This document shows positions 16,277 to 24,833 of a DNA stretch of 35,327 nucleotides, piece by piece. The stretch comes from a virus. The position numbers and the translations under genes were made by a program. The notes below the pieces were generated by a model, which was not told where the DNA came from, made no database searches, and saw only the letters and a program-made list of their open reading frames with translations. The stretch lies in the IMG/VR virus record IMGVR_UViG_3300046010_003447, positions 1-35,327 of that record; one strand, 5' to 3'. The number at the start of each line of letters is the position of its first letter. Position 1 is the stretch's first letter.

Positions 16277-16648
16277 ATGTTACATATATATAAAGGGGTG
16301 GATAATAATTTGATATTTACTGGCTTAGAATTGGCGACAATTGCTAACCCTAAATATTTATTTATTTTTACAAGCGCTACCGAAGATAGTGTTATATTTG
16401 TAGGAACTAATATAAGCACCGAAGATAGATACCAAAAGGTCTTAGTCTTAAAGGCAGTTTTTGACAATGAAGAGTGTGGTACTTGGCGTTATAGAATCCG
16501 TGAGCAAGCAAGTGCTACAAATAAAAAAGAGGCTTTAAGTGGCGCAATAGTAGAAGAGGGCTTTATGTATTTACAAGAGGCCACGGAGTGCGCAGAACCG
16601 GTGTACGACGAACAATGTAACGAATTTAAAACCTATTCAAGTGAGTAA
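16277..16648 (+). CDS. Hypothetical phage protein, 123 aa
   Basis: A 123-residue protein with an N-terminal beta half (LHIYKGVDNNLIFTGLELATI, PKYLFIFTSA) and a middle strand pair (WRYRIREQ). I recall similar proteins beside the tail tube gene in Bacteroidota phages but no function. The context between tail tube and portal suggests a virion or assembly role. It overlaps the portal gene by 8 bases, so the two are translationally coupled. It has two Cys near the C-terminus. Confidence 0.65.
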   Translation: MLHIYKGVDNNLIFTGLELATIANPKYLFIFTSATEDSVIFVGTNISTEDRYQKVLVLKAVFDNEECGTWRYRIREQASATNKKEALSGAIVEEGFMYLQEATECAEPVYDEQCNEFKTYSSE

Positions 16649-18761
16649 AGCATATAACATAATTAACGTCCAATTTGATCAAGCGCAGCAACCTAAATTT
16701 GAAGAGAAAAGGGGCCGCAACTATATTGAGTTTGGCGAAAAAAACAATTACCCAACCTATCTAATAGACCTTTACGGCGAAAGTCCTAAGCATGGCGCTA
16801 TTATTAAAGGCAAGGTTAACTACATTTATGGCAAGGGATTTGAGGACATAACTCAAAAAGCCAACACCCACGGCGAGACCTGGAACCAAATTTTAAAACG
16901 ATCTATCTTAGACGATGAATTGCATGGCGGTTTTTACTTACAAATTATTTATAACGCCTTAGGTGTTATTAAAGATGTGTTTCATTTAGAATTCCAAAAG
17001 GTAAGAGCAAGCAAAGATTTAAGTTGTTTTTATGTTAAGAACGATTGGACTCTAAGTGACTTTAAAGAAAAGCCTAGAGAATACCCAGCGTTTAACATTA
17101 ACAATCCAACGGGTGCGCAGATTTTATATGTTAAGCAGTACAATCCTAAGAGTGACGTATATCCGTTACCTAGTTATTTTCAAGGTCTTAACTATATAGA
17201 AAGTGATATTCAAGTAAGTAGACACATTCTAGGTAATGCAAAGCATAACTTTGTCGCTACTAAGTTAATTAATTTTAACAATGGCTTACCTCAAGAAGAG
17301 GAGCAAGCCGATGTTGAAATGGATTTAAAAAAGAAATTTACAAACCATGACGGCGATCGCGTAGTAATTGCGTTTAACCCATCAAGGGAAAATGCAGTAG
17401 ACATTGTTGACCTTGGCGAAACAAGTTTAACAAAAGAGGACTTTACAAACGTCAATAATTTAATACAACAAGAGATATTTAGTTGCCATCAAGTTACAAG
17501 CCCTATGTTATTTGGTATTAAAACCGAAGGGCAACTAGGAGGCCGTAGCGAAATCCGTGACGCATACCAAATATTCCAAAACACATACGTTAACGAACGC
17601 CAGCAAGAACATGAAGTTACATTTAGTAAGCTTATGAACTTAGCCGGCATTCCTGGTGAGCATACAATTATACCAGTAGAACCTTTAAGCTTTGAATTTA
17701 CGGAGGCTATTATGGCTGCTAATTTGACTAAAGATGAAATAAGAGAATTGATGGGTAAGGAGGCTCTAGATACAAGCGTTAAAACACAAGCGCAAATTAT
17801 CAGCGATAACATTAATTCACTTAGTCCGTTGGTAGCTAATAAGGTTCTAGAAAGTATGACAAGCGATGAAATTAGAAGTTTAGCCGGCTTAGTACCTAAA
17901 GACATTACAATAGATGCAAGCGGAAATACGATTGCATCGCAACCGATAGCGGCTGCAAATGAGTCTATTAAAAACTTAACCGGACGTCAGCACCAAAACG
18001 TTATGCGTATTGTGCGTCAGTTTGCGAATGGCAAGATTAATAAAGCGCAAGCTAGCTTAATGCTTAAGAATGGTTTTGGATTTACCGAGGACGATGTTAA
18101 TACGTTCTTAGGTGTGGACGATGATCCAGCAACGGAGCAAGCATTCGCATCAATGCAAGACGAATTATTACTTAATGAGTTTGCAGCGTGTGGCGATAAT
18201 GTTAACGACTTTGACGTAGTAGAAACGCACGAAGCTAGAAACTACGAGAAGTTTGCAGACGAAGAGATTAACGTTCTTAAAGCAAACGTGCTAGATTTAA
18301 TTAGCAAAGACAAAAAAATAACGCCGGAGGTTTTAGCTAAGGTGCTTAACAAAAGCGTGCAACAAATAGATAATGCTTTAGAGGCGCTAAAGCTTGAGGG
18401 GTACTTAGTCCAAACCGGTATGGAAATAAGTATATTAGCCCCTAATTATACACCGGTAGTAAGAAAGTTAACCGAGCCACTTAAAAAAATTCCTGGTGGC
18501 GACAAAGCTACTAAGACCGAGGTGCTTTTAAGATATACTTACTATGGGCCGAAGGATGATAAGAATAGACCATTTTGTGCGCGAATGTTACAACTAGCCG
18601 AGACTAAGCTTTGGAGCCGTGCCGACATAGAGAACATAAGCGAGCGTCTAGGTTATTCGGTTTGGGATCGTAGAGGCGGTTGGTTTACGGAGCCTAACGG
18701 CAACCATAGACCATATTGTCGCCATCGTTGGAATGTAAAAATAGTAACTAGAAAAAAATAA
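16641..18761 (+). CDS. Portal protein fused to a MuF-like domain
   Basis: A 706-residue portal with GTG start at 16641. The N-terminal 450 residues form the portal core: NIINVQFD.., PKHGAIIKGKVNYIYGKG, then SPMLFGIKTEGQLGGRSEIRDAYQIFQN (about 285-312) and a stem/wing part. The region after that includes a helical linker and a small helix-turn-helix-like element (KITPEVLAKVLNKSVQQID). The last about 75 residues (YYGPKDDKNRPFCARMLQLAE ... GGWFTEP.G..RPYCRHRW) resemble the Mu gpF minor head domain, with CRHRW at about 692-696. Fusion of portal and minor head functions is uncommon. The gene comes after the capsid and tail tube genes instead of after the terminase. Confidence 0.85.
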   Translation: MSKAYNIINVQFDQAQQPKFEEKRGRNYIEFGEKNNYPTYLIDLYGESPKHGAIIKGKVNYIYGKGFEDITQKANTHGETWNQILKRSILDDELHGGFYLQIIYNALGVIKDVFHLEFQKVRASKDLSCFYVKNDWTLSDFKEKPREYPAFNINNPTGAQILYVKQYNPKSDVYPLPSYFQGLNYIESDIQVSRHILGNAKHNFVATKLINFNNGLPQEEEQADVEMDLKKKFTNHDGDRVVIAFNPSRENAVDIVDLGETSLTKEDFTNVNNLIQQEIFSCHQVTSPMLFGIKTEGQLGGRSEIRDAYQIFQNTYVNERQQEHEVTFSKLMNLAGIPGEHTIIPVEPLSFEFTEAIMAANLTKDEIRELMGKEALDTSVKTQAQIISDNINSLSPLVANKVLESMTSDEIRSLAGLVPKDITIDASGNTIASQPIAAANESIKNLTGRQHQNVMRIVRQFANGKINKAQASLMLKNGFGFTEDDVNTFLGVDDDPATEQAFASMQDELLLNEFAACGDNVNDFDVVETHEARNYEKFADEEINVLKANVLDLISKDKKITPEVLAKVLNKSVQQIDNALEALKLEGYLVQTGMEISILAPNYTPVVRKLTEPLKKIPGGDKATKTEVLLRYTYYGPKDDKNRPFCARMLQLAETKLWSRADIENISERLGYSVWDRRGGWFTEPNGNHRPYCRHRWNVKIVTRKK

Positions 18762-18764
18762 GCA

Positions 18765-19355
18765 ATGAGTTTAAACATACTTTTTATAAACGAGACTTTA
18801 ATTAAAAGCCGCACCGCGATAAGCGATGCTATTGATGGCAAGCAAATAAAGCCCGTTATTAAGTTAGCGCAAGATAAGTATATTATGCCGGCGCTTGGTA
18901 GCACCTTCTATAATAGATTACAAGACGGCATTGAAATAGGTGACTTAAGCCAGGACGAAAAGAACTTGCTTGATAACTATATAACGGATGCGCTTTGTTG
19001 GTTTACAATTGCTGAAATGGTTATAAGCACTAGCTTTCAATTTTTTAGTAAAGGCGTAATGCAAAAGACTAGCGAAGATAGTAGCAGCCCAAGCAAAGGC
19101 CAACTAGATTTACTTGAGCGTAAGTACATGAGTAACGGCGAATTTTATAAGCAAAGGCTTATAGATTATTTAAGAGAAAATTCTACTATGTTTAAAGAGT
19201 ATCTTACAATCGGTGGAGGTTACGATGTAATTGCACCGCAGATACAAGCTTACACCTCGCCTATTTATTTAGGCCGAGGCAATAATAGACGCAAAGTTAA
19301 TAACTTGGATTTGCCGTATAATTTTAACGATTATTATGAAAGTACGAAGCTATAA
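18765..19355 (+). CDS. Head-tail connector protein (DUF6712-like)
   Basis: A 196-residue helical protein. The N-terminus (FINETLIKSRTAISDAIDGKQIKPVIKLAQDKYIMPALG) matches the pattern of head completion/adaptor proteins of Bacteroidota phages. It follows the portal by three bases, the usual position for the adaptor, and ends in a flexible basic tail (GRGNNRRKVNNLDLPYNFND). No Cys or catalytic residues are evident. It most likely forms the ring that joins portal and tail. Confidence 0.75.
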   Translation: MSLNILFINETLIKSRTAISDAIDGKQIKPVIKLAQDKYIMPALGSTFYNRLQDGIEIGDLSQDEKNLLDNYITDALCWFTIAEMVISTSFQFFSKGVMQKTSEDSSSPSKGQLDLLERKYMSNGEFYKQRLIDYLRENSTMFKEYLTIGGGYDVIAPQIQAYTSPIYLGRGNNRRKVNNLDLPYNFNDYYESTKL

Positions 19356-19390
19356 GCGTGAGTTTTTAGACAAAGTAAAACAAAAATTTA

Positions 19391-19828
19391 ATGACCTACA
19401 ACCAAGTAATAAAGAACATAAAGACGATACTCGACACGCACGCGATGATAAAAAGCGTAAAGAGTGCGACGCCGCGCGAGTGGTTATTCGCGGATAGCCA
19501 GCCGGTTTTTCCAGTTGCTTGTTATGCGGTTAATTCGGGTAGCTTGAATGTAGGGCGTGAACAAAAATATAATTTAACCCTTTGGTTTTTAGATAAGTCC
19601 GGAATGGAGCGAGAATTCGAGGACGATGTAACTAGCGATCAGTTGCAGATTTGCGCGGACATTATTAGTAAGTTAAGAAACGGCGCGAACAATTGGGTAA
19701 TTGATGACAATATAACATATAATTTAATAAGCGATAAGTTTGAAGACTATTTGGCCGGTGTTGAACTTAGTTTTGACATGACCACTTTTTCCGATTTTGA
19801 TGCTTGTGACATACCATTAAACCCATAA
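19391..19828 (+). CDS. Neck/tail completion protein
   Basis: A 145-residue mixed alpha/beta protein starting at ATG 19391, with an N-terminal helix (YNQVIKNIKTILDTHAMIKSV) followed by strands (PVFPVACYAVN, YNLTLWFLDKSG) and a C-terminal helix and strand (DQLQICADIISKLRN, VELSFDMTTF). This helix-strand order, and placement behind the adaptor, are typical of head-tail joining or tail terminator proteins. It has no motif that names it. The 35 bases between it and the previous gene hold no other feature. Confidence 0.65.
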   Translation: MTYNQVIKNIKTILDTHAMIKSVKSATPREWLFADSQPVFPVACYAVNSGSLNVGREQKYNLTLWFLDKSGMEREFEDDVTSDQLQICADIISKLRNGANNWVIDDNITYNLISDKFEDYLAGVELSFDMTTFSDFDACDIPLNP

Positions 19829-19832
19829 AAAA

Positions 19833-20204
19833 ATGAGTTGCAGTAATAGCACTAGCGCGGATTTAAGACCAGCGCAATATAATGTAAAGATATGGCGTAA
19901 TGATACTTGGAGCCAAGTATTTGCAATACTTGCAGACACTACACCGGTAGACTTAAGCGGCTCTACTATTTTAATACAAGTAAGACCGGCACCGGCAAGC
20001 GCAAGCGTTGTTTTAACATTAAGCACCGCTAATAGTAGCATAAGCATAGGCGGTGTAAGTAGTAACCAAATAACCTTAAATAAAATAGTAGACGTAGCGG
20101 CTGGATCATACGTCTACGATATGAATGTAACCTTCCCAAGTGGCGAGGTCAAGACATATATTTGGGGTAACTTTATTGTTCAAGAAGACATAAGCAAAGT
20201 ATAA
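19833..20204 (+). CDS. Fibre-attachment / BppU-like protein
   Basis: A 123-residue beta-sandwich-like protein (IWRNDTWSQVFAIL, DLSGSTILIQVRPAP, GSYVYDMNVTFPSGEVKTYIWGNFIV). This strand pattern is what I associate with the N-terminal domain of BppU-type upper baseplate proteins, which anchor fibres. It lies 4 bases after its neighbour and shares one base with the tail fibre gene, so a docking role for the fibre is plausible. The family call is tentative. Confidence 0.6.
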   Translation: MSCSNSTSADLRPAQYNVKIWRNDTWSQVFAILADTTPVDLSGSTILIQVRPAPASASVVLTLSTANSSISIGGVSSNQITLNKIVDVAAGSYVYDMNVTFPSGEVKTYIWGNFIVQEDISKV

Positions 20205-23200
20205 TGGAAATAATAAACGTAAGCGACGAAATAATAGAAGTAAACGTAACCGAAGAGGTTGTAAATATAGTAACCCAAACGGGTGCTTATCCGTTGCCTA
20301 GTAACGTTTTTAGTGTATTTAATAGAGTTGGTAACGTAGTAGGACAAGCGGGCGATTATACTACTAGCTTAGTTACGGAAGGCACAAACCTTTATTATAC
20401 TAACGCACGTAGTAGAGCCGCGATAAGCGAAACAATTACTGGTATTAACTACGATAGTGCAAGCGGTATATTTAGCATGGCGAGCGGTTATGTTATACCG
20501 ACGCAAGTGATGCTTGATGCAAAGCAAGACGATTTAAACGGCACCGGAATAGTTAAGTCTACCGGTGGCACGATTTCATACTTAACGGATAATACTGCTA
20601 ATTGGGATGCTGCATATAATGATAAAATCAATAGTGCAGCGGTTACGGGTACAACAACTAAAGTTTTAACTTTAAACCAGCAAGACGGCGGCACAATTAC
20701 CGCTAGCTGGACTGACGATAACACCGACGCAGTAACTAGCGTATTCGGTAGAACGGGTGCGGTAATTTCGGCAAATGGTGATTATACAACAAGCCAAGTA
20801 ACCGAAGGCACAAATTTATATTTTACAAATGCAAGAGTGCATAGTGCTATAAGTGGCACGGCTCCGATTAGTGAGGTAAGTGGTGTTATAAGTATTGCTC
20901 AAAGTAATACAACAACGGACGGATATTTAAGCGCTACCGATTGGAATACGTTTAATAACAAAGAGAATTTTTTAGCAAGCGGTACAACGGCGCAATATTA
21001 TAGAGGTGACAAGACCTTTCAAACTTTAGACACTTTAGCAGTACCGGAAAATACTAACTTATATTATACGGCGACAAGATTTAATACTGCGTTTAGTGGT
21101 AAAAGTACTACGGATTTAAGCGAAGGTACAAACCTTTATTATACCGATGCACGTGCAAGGGCTGCAATAACCGGTACTTTGCCAATTAGTGTAACGAGCG
21201 GAGTAGTAAGCATAAGCCAGGCGGGCGGCGCAAGCGATGGCTATTTAAGTAGCACCGATTGGACTACCTTTAATAACAAGCAAGCGGCTCTTAACGGCAC
21301 CGGCTTTGTAAAGATTAGCGGCACTACTATAAGCTACGACAACAATACATATTTAACAACTATAAGCGGCATAGCTGCGGGCGGTGAGTTAAGCGGTACT
21401 TACGCTAACCCAACGCTAGTTAATAGCGCGGTGACGGGTAAGATTTTAACTGGACTTAATTTAGTAGGCGGCGGCACCATTGCAGACACGGATAGTATTT
21501 TGGGTGCGTTTGGAAAAGTTCAAAATCAAATTAGTGCTTTAGTTGGTGGCGTTATGTACGAGGGTACTTGGAACGCATCAACTAACACACCTACTATTGT
21601 TAGTAGCGTAGGATCTAAAGGCGACTATTATGTAGTTGCAACGGCGGGCAGTACAAACATAAACGGAATTACGGACTGGAAAATTGGTGACTGGATAATA
21701 TTTAACGGCACGACCTGGGATAAGGTAGACAACACCGACGCGGTTAGTTCGGTTAACGGATACACCGGCGCGGTTAGTTTAGTTACTAACGATATTGCAG
21801 AAAGCACAAACTTATATTTTACAAACGCTAGAGCAATAGGATCAACGTTAACTGGTTATACAAGCGGATCGGGTGTGGTGGCTGCAACGGATACTATCTT
21901 GCAAGCAATACAAAAGCTTAACGGAAATGTAAGCGGCTTAGTTACCGGCGTAAGTTCGGTATTCGGACGCACCGGAGCAGTAAGTGCAACCAGTGGTGAT
22001 TATAATACAAGCCAAGTAACGGAGAACACAAACCTTTATTATACCGAGGGACGCGTAAGCGCAAATACGGACGTAGCTGCTAACACGGCGGCAAGGCACG
22101 CGGCGGTTACAATAGGCACGGCAAATGGTCTAAGCTTAAGCACGCAAGCTTTAAGTCTTGCACTTGCTAGCGGATCTGCAACTGGTGCTTTAAGCAGTAC
22201 GGACTGGAATACATTTAACAACAAGTTAAGCACGGCAACGGCTGCATCTACTTATGTGCCTTATACCGGTGCAACGGGGAATGTAACCTTAGGCACAAAT
22301 AGTTTAACTGCCGGAGTTGGTAGCTTTGCATCAAGCGGTGGTAGTGATACCTTCACTATTAATCATTCAAGCGGTAGCGGCATAGCTTTAAACATAACCA
22401 AAGGCGGTAACGGCGAAGGTTTATATATAAACAAAACAAGCGGTAGTGGTAACGCTGCAACTATCATAGGTACATTAAACGCAACTACTTTAGTTAAGAA
22501 TGGCGGTACCTCAAGTCAGTTTTTAAAAGCAGACGGATCGGTAGACTCAAGCACTTACTTAACTACAAGCGCAGCATCAAGTACTTACTTGCCTTTAGCG
22601 GGTGGAACTTTAACTGGTGCTTTAAGTGGTACAAGTGCTACGTTCTCAAGTTTTGTAAGAGGATTAAATTTTATTTCTCCATCTACAAGGTCTAATACGA
22701 TTGATATTGGAAATGTAACTAATTACCCTAATTATAATTTTGTTGGATTTGATGGATATTGGGGAATAAGAACTGATTTAAGTAATGGATTTAATATAGA
22801 TATTTATAATGCTGGCACTCCTAAAAATGTTTTAAATATTACTCAAGGCGGTGCTGCTACATTCTCAAGTAGTGTAACGGCAAATGGGGATTTAACTTTA
22901 ACAAGTGCAGCAACAGGAGGGGTAATTATAACTAATAATAATAATGCACATATTAATTTATTTAGGTCTATAAGCCCTACTGCAAATTTTGGTATAAATA
23001 TAAATGGTAATGGTGATTTAAATATAGATGAATCAGGAGTAGCTACAAGACTAACCATAAAAAAGACAAGTGGTAACGTTGGAATCGGAACAAGTAATAT
23101 AAGTGCAAGATTAAATGTTCAAGCATCTGCAAACTTTGAAAATGCAACGCTTGGAACTGCAACAGGAACTATGGGTTACTTATCTGCTAATGGTGCTTAT

Positions 23201-23809
23201 GGTATGTATATTGGTATCGGTAATAGCGGTAACACTTGGATACAATCACAAAGGAACGATGGAAGCACAGATGCATATAATTTATTACTTAACCCGCAAG
23301 GTGGCAATGTAGGAATTGCTTGTATTCCCGCCTCCAATGTAAGATTAAGAATAAGAGGTGTTGACCAAAGTACAAGTAATTATGGATTAATTGTAGATAA
23401 TGCAGTTATAGATACTTTTTTAGTAAGAAATGATGGCGCTATATTTTTTCGACCTGATTATCCTTTTACTACCGCTTCAGGTGCTAATTTATGGATTGAT
23501 TCAAGTGGTGTAATTCAAAGAAACGTATCATCTATTAAGTATAAAACAGACGTACAAGATTATAATAAAGGATTAGCCGATTTAATGAAATTAAGAGCAG
23601 TATCTTATTTAAGCAAATCGGAAATAGACAATCCTAAAAGATATGCCGGTATGATTGCCGAAGAGTTATACGAATTAGGATTTAGTGAATATGTAAACCT
23701 TGATGAAAATGGTGAGCCTGATTCCATTTCTTATGCAAGCATGGTGGCTTTACTTGTAAAAGCGGTACAAGAACTTAAAGCAGAATTAGACGAATTAAAA
23801 AACAAATAG
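20204..23809 (+). CDS. Tail fibre with C-terminal S74 chaperone
   Basis: A 1201-residue fibre. The N-terminal 650 residues hold several copies of collar-like units of the form VFGRTGAV..GDY.TSQVTEGTNLYYT.AR and of DGYLS.TDWNTFNNK. The region from about residue 815 to 1105 looks like a receptor-binding knob of beta-rich repeats. The last about 95 residues (from SSIKYKTDVQDYN at about 1109) are the intramolecular chaperone of endosialidase (peptidase S74): self-cleavage would occur just before Ser1109/1110 with Lys1114 nearby, and the YAGMIAEELYELG and C-terminal coiled coil helix are typical. The knob is much more AT-rich and uses different codons than the N-terminal part, a sign of acquisition. 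Confidence 0.9.
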   Translation: MEIINVSDEIIEVNVTEEVVNIVTQTGAYPLPSNVFSVFNRVGNVVGQAGDYTTSLVTEGTNLYYTNARSRAAISETITGINYDSASGIFSMASGYVIPTQVMLDAKQDDLNGTGIVKSTGGTISYLTDNTANWDAAYNDKINSAAVTGTTTKVLTLNQQDGGTITASWTDDNTDAVTSVFGRTGAVISANGDYTTSQVTEGTNLYFTNARVHSAISGTAPISEVSGVISIAQSNTTTDGYLSATDWNTFNNKENFLASGTTAQYYRGDKTFQTLDTLAVPENTNLYYTATRFNTAFSGKSTTDLSEGTNLYYTDARARAAITGTLPISVTSGVVSISQAGGASDGYLSSTDWTTFNNKQAALNGTGFVKISGTTISYDNNTYLTTISGIAAGGELSGTYANPTLVNSAVTGKILTGLNLVGGGTIADTDSILGAFGKVQNQISALVGGVMYEGTWNASTNTPTIVSSVGSKGDYYVVATAGSTNINGITDWKIGDWIIFNGTTWDKVDNTDAVSSVNGYTGAVSLVTNDIAESTNLYFTNARAIGSTLTGYTSGSGVVAATDTILQAIQKLNGNVSGLVTGVSSVFGRTGAVSATSGDYNTSQVTENTNLYYTEGRVSANTDVAANTAARHAAVTIGTANGLSLSTQALSLALASGSATGALSSTDWNTFNNKLSTATAASTYVPYTGATGNVTLGTNSLTAGVGSFASSGGSDTFTINHSSGSGIALNITKGGNGEGLYINKTSGSGNAATIIGTLNATTLVKNGGTSSQFLKADGSVDSSTYLTTSAASSTYLPLAGGTLTGALSGTSATFSSFVRGLNFISPSTRSNTIDIGNVTNYPNYNFVGFDGYWGIRTDLSNGFNIDIYNAGTPKNVLNITQGGAATFSSSVTANGDLTLTSAATGGVIITNNNNAHINLFRSISPTANFGININGNGDLNIDESGVATRLTIKKTSGNVGIGTSNISARLNVQASANFENATLGTATGTMGYLSANGAYGMYIGIGNSGNTWIQSQRNDGSTDAYNLLLNPQGGNVGIACIPASNVRLRIRGVDQSTSNYGLIVDNAVIDTFLVRNDGAIFFRPDYPFTTASGANLWIDSSGVIQRNVSSIKYKTDVQDYNKGLADLMKLRAVSYLSKSEIDNPKRYAGMIAEELYELGFSEYVNLDENGEPDSISYASMVALLVKAVQELKAELDELKNK

Positions 23810-23810
23810 T

Positions 23811-23818
23811 TATATTTG
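23811..23818 (+). promoter_or_regulatory. TAnnTTTG promoter box for lysis cassette
   Basis: TATATTTG fits the Bacteroidota -7 consensus TAnnTTTG and lies 17 bases before ATG 23836, right after the fibre stop. A clear -33 TTTG is not visible, so it may be weak or sigma-like-factor dependent. Confidence 0.55.
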
Positions 23819-23835
23819 CAATAAAATTAAAAATT

Positions 23836-23982
23836 ATGATTACATTAAACGAGCAGCACTTAGCAGACTTAAAGGCCTTTATTAATAAAATCCCCACGGA
23901 GTTTGGCCTTCCTTTATTAACTTTCTTTGGTCAGCTTGAGCAAGAGCAAAAGCCAGTAGAAGAGCCTAAAACTGAAGAGTAA
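23836..23982 (+). CDS. Small acidic protein, 48 aa
   Basis: A 48-residue protein starting at ATG 23836 with a short hydrophobic/helical N-terminal part (LADLKAFINKIPTEFGLPLLTFFG) and an acidic tail (EQEQKPVEEPKTEE). It lies 17 bases downstream of a probable promoter and abuts the next gene with no gap between stop and ATG. It opens the lysis cassette. Its function is unknown; no transmembrane helix is convincing. Confidence 0.65.
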   Translation: MITLNEQHLADLKAFINKIPTEFGLPLLTFFGQLEQEQKPVEEPKTEE

Positions 23983-24171
23983 ATGACACAAGATAGCAGC
24001 CAAGCTTTAATCAATACCGGCGTATCAATGACCGCCGCGACTTTGTCAGTAACACAAGCGCAACCTTTTGTGACTTTAGTGGCCGGTTTGGTTGCTATCA
24101 TTTCGGGTTTTATGGCGATACGTTATTATTACAACGCCACTAAAAAAGTAAAAGATGAAATTCCTAAATAG
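23983..24171 (+). CDS. Small membrane protein, possible holin or antiholin
   Basis: A 62-residue protein with one clear membrane helix (PFVTLVAGLVAIISGFMAIRYYY, about residues 28-50), a polar N-terminus and a charged C-terminus (NATKKVKDEIPK). Length, single membrane segment and position upstream of endolysin fit a holin or antiholin. It overlaps the next small membrane protein by 17 bases; one of the two is presumably the holin and the other its partner. Confidence 0.6.
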   Translation: MTQDSSQALINTGVSMTAATLSVTQAQPFVTLVAGLVAIISGFMAIRYYYNATKKVKDEIPK

Positions 24172-24349
24172 TATTTACGGATCATGGCTTAAGCTTGCAC
24201 TTACGGCAATACTTACCATGGTTATAACTAAGGGCAATATTTACGAGGTAACCTTGCAAGAGTGCATAAGCGCTGCGGTTATATCATTTTTACCTATTAT
24301 CATTAACTGGTTAAATCCACACGATTTGCGCTATGGCACCAAAAAGTAA
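24155..24349 (+). CDS. Small membrane protein, probable holin
   Basis: A 64-residue protein with two hydrophobic segments (WLKLALTAILTMVITKG at about 11-27, and CISAAVISFLPIIINWLN at about 37-54) and a C-terminal charged tail (PHDLRYGTKK). A similar tail NP.D.RYG occurs, as I recall, in Bacteroidota phage holin-like proteins. The gene is overlapped by the spanin gene (17 bases), so holin and spanin would be co-translated. Confidence 0.6.
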   Translation: MKFLNSIYGSWLKLALTAILTMVITKGNIYEVTLQECISAAVISFLPIIINWLNPHDLRYGTKK

Positions 24350-24833
24350 GCTTTTACTTATTTACCTAGCAATCCTAGCATTGCTTATTTTAGCTGCGTG
24401 CAACCCATTACGTAAGGCCGAGCGTTTAGTTTTAAACAATAGAGACGCTAGCAATAGAGTCTTTAACACCTTGGCCCTGGAGCGTCCATGCGCAAACGAT
24501 ACTATGATAGTAACGTTAAGCGACACCACAATTTTACAAGATACCATCTTTGACTATAAGCGCGACACAATTAACAATGTTATAACTTTGACCGAGAAAG
24601 GCAAGACGATTGTTAAGACTATTAAGGTTGTAGACATTAAGACCGCTTATGTGCAAGATATGCGCATGGTAGCGATTCTAAGCGATAGCGTGCGATTCTA
24701 CAAGCTTTTATATCAAGCCGAACATAAGTACAAGAAAAAGGCCGAGAGCCGTTTTTGGTGGCTTATAATTGCAATAGTCGGTATATTCATTTTAAAACGT
24801 TATGTATGGTCATTTCTCAGCACGTTACCTTAG
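24333..24833 (+). CDS. Probable unimolecular spanin
   Basis: A 166-residue protein combining an N-terminal lipoprotein signal and a C-terminal membrane helix. Residues 7-22 are hydrophobic and end in the lipobox Leu20-Ala21-Ala22-Cys23; Asn at +2 favours sorting to the outer membrane. The middle (24-140) is periplasmic-looking, with beta strands and a short charged helix, and residues 142-154 (WWLIIAIVGIFIL) plus basic flanks form an inner membrane anchor. One chain spanning both membranes is the hallmark of a u-spanin (T1 gp11 type), which fuses the membranes at lysis. It overlaps the endolysin by 28 bases. No separate i-spanin/o-spanin pair is visible. Confidence 0.65.
   Translation: MAPKSKLLLIYLAILALLILAACNPLRKAERLVLNNRDASNRVFNTLALERPCANDTMIVTLSDTTILQDTIFDYKRDTINNVITLTEKGKTIVKTIKVVDIKTAYVQDMRMVAILSDSVRFYKLLYQAEHKYKKKAESRFWWLIIAIVGIFILKRYVWSFLSTLP

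Noticed and set aside
19336-19497. Plus-strand frame of 53 residues (MKVRSYKREFLDKVKQKF...) between the connector and neck genes
   Set aside because: Only its first part lies in non-coding sequence; the rest is a shadow of the gene at 19391. A short real peptide is possible but unsupported.
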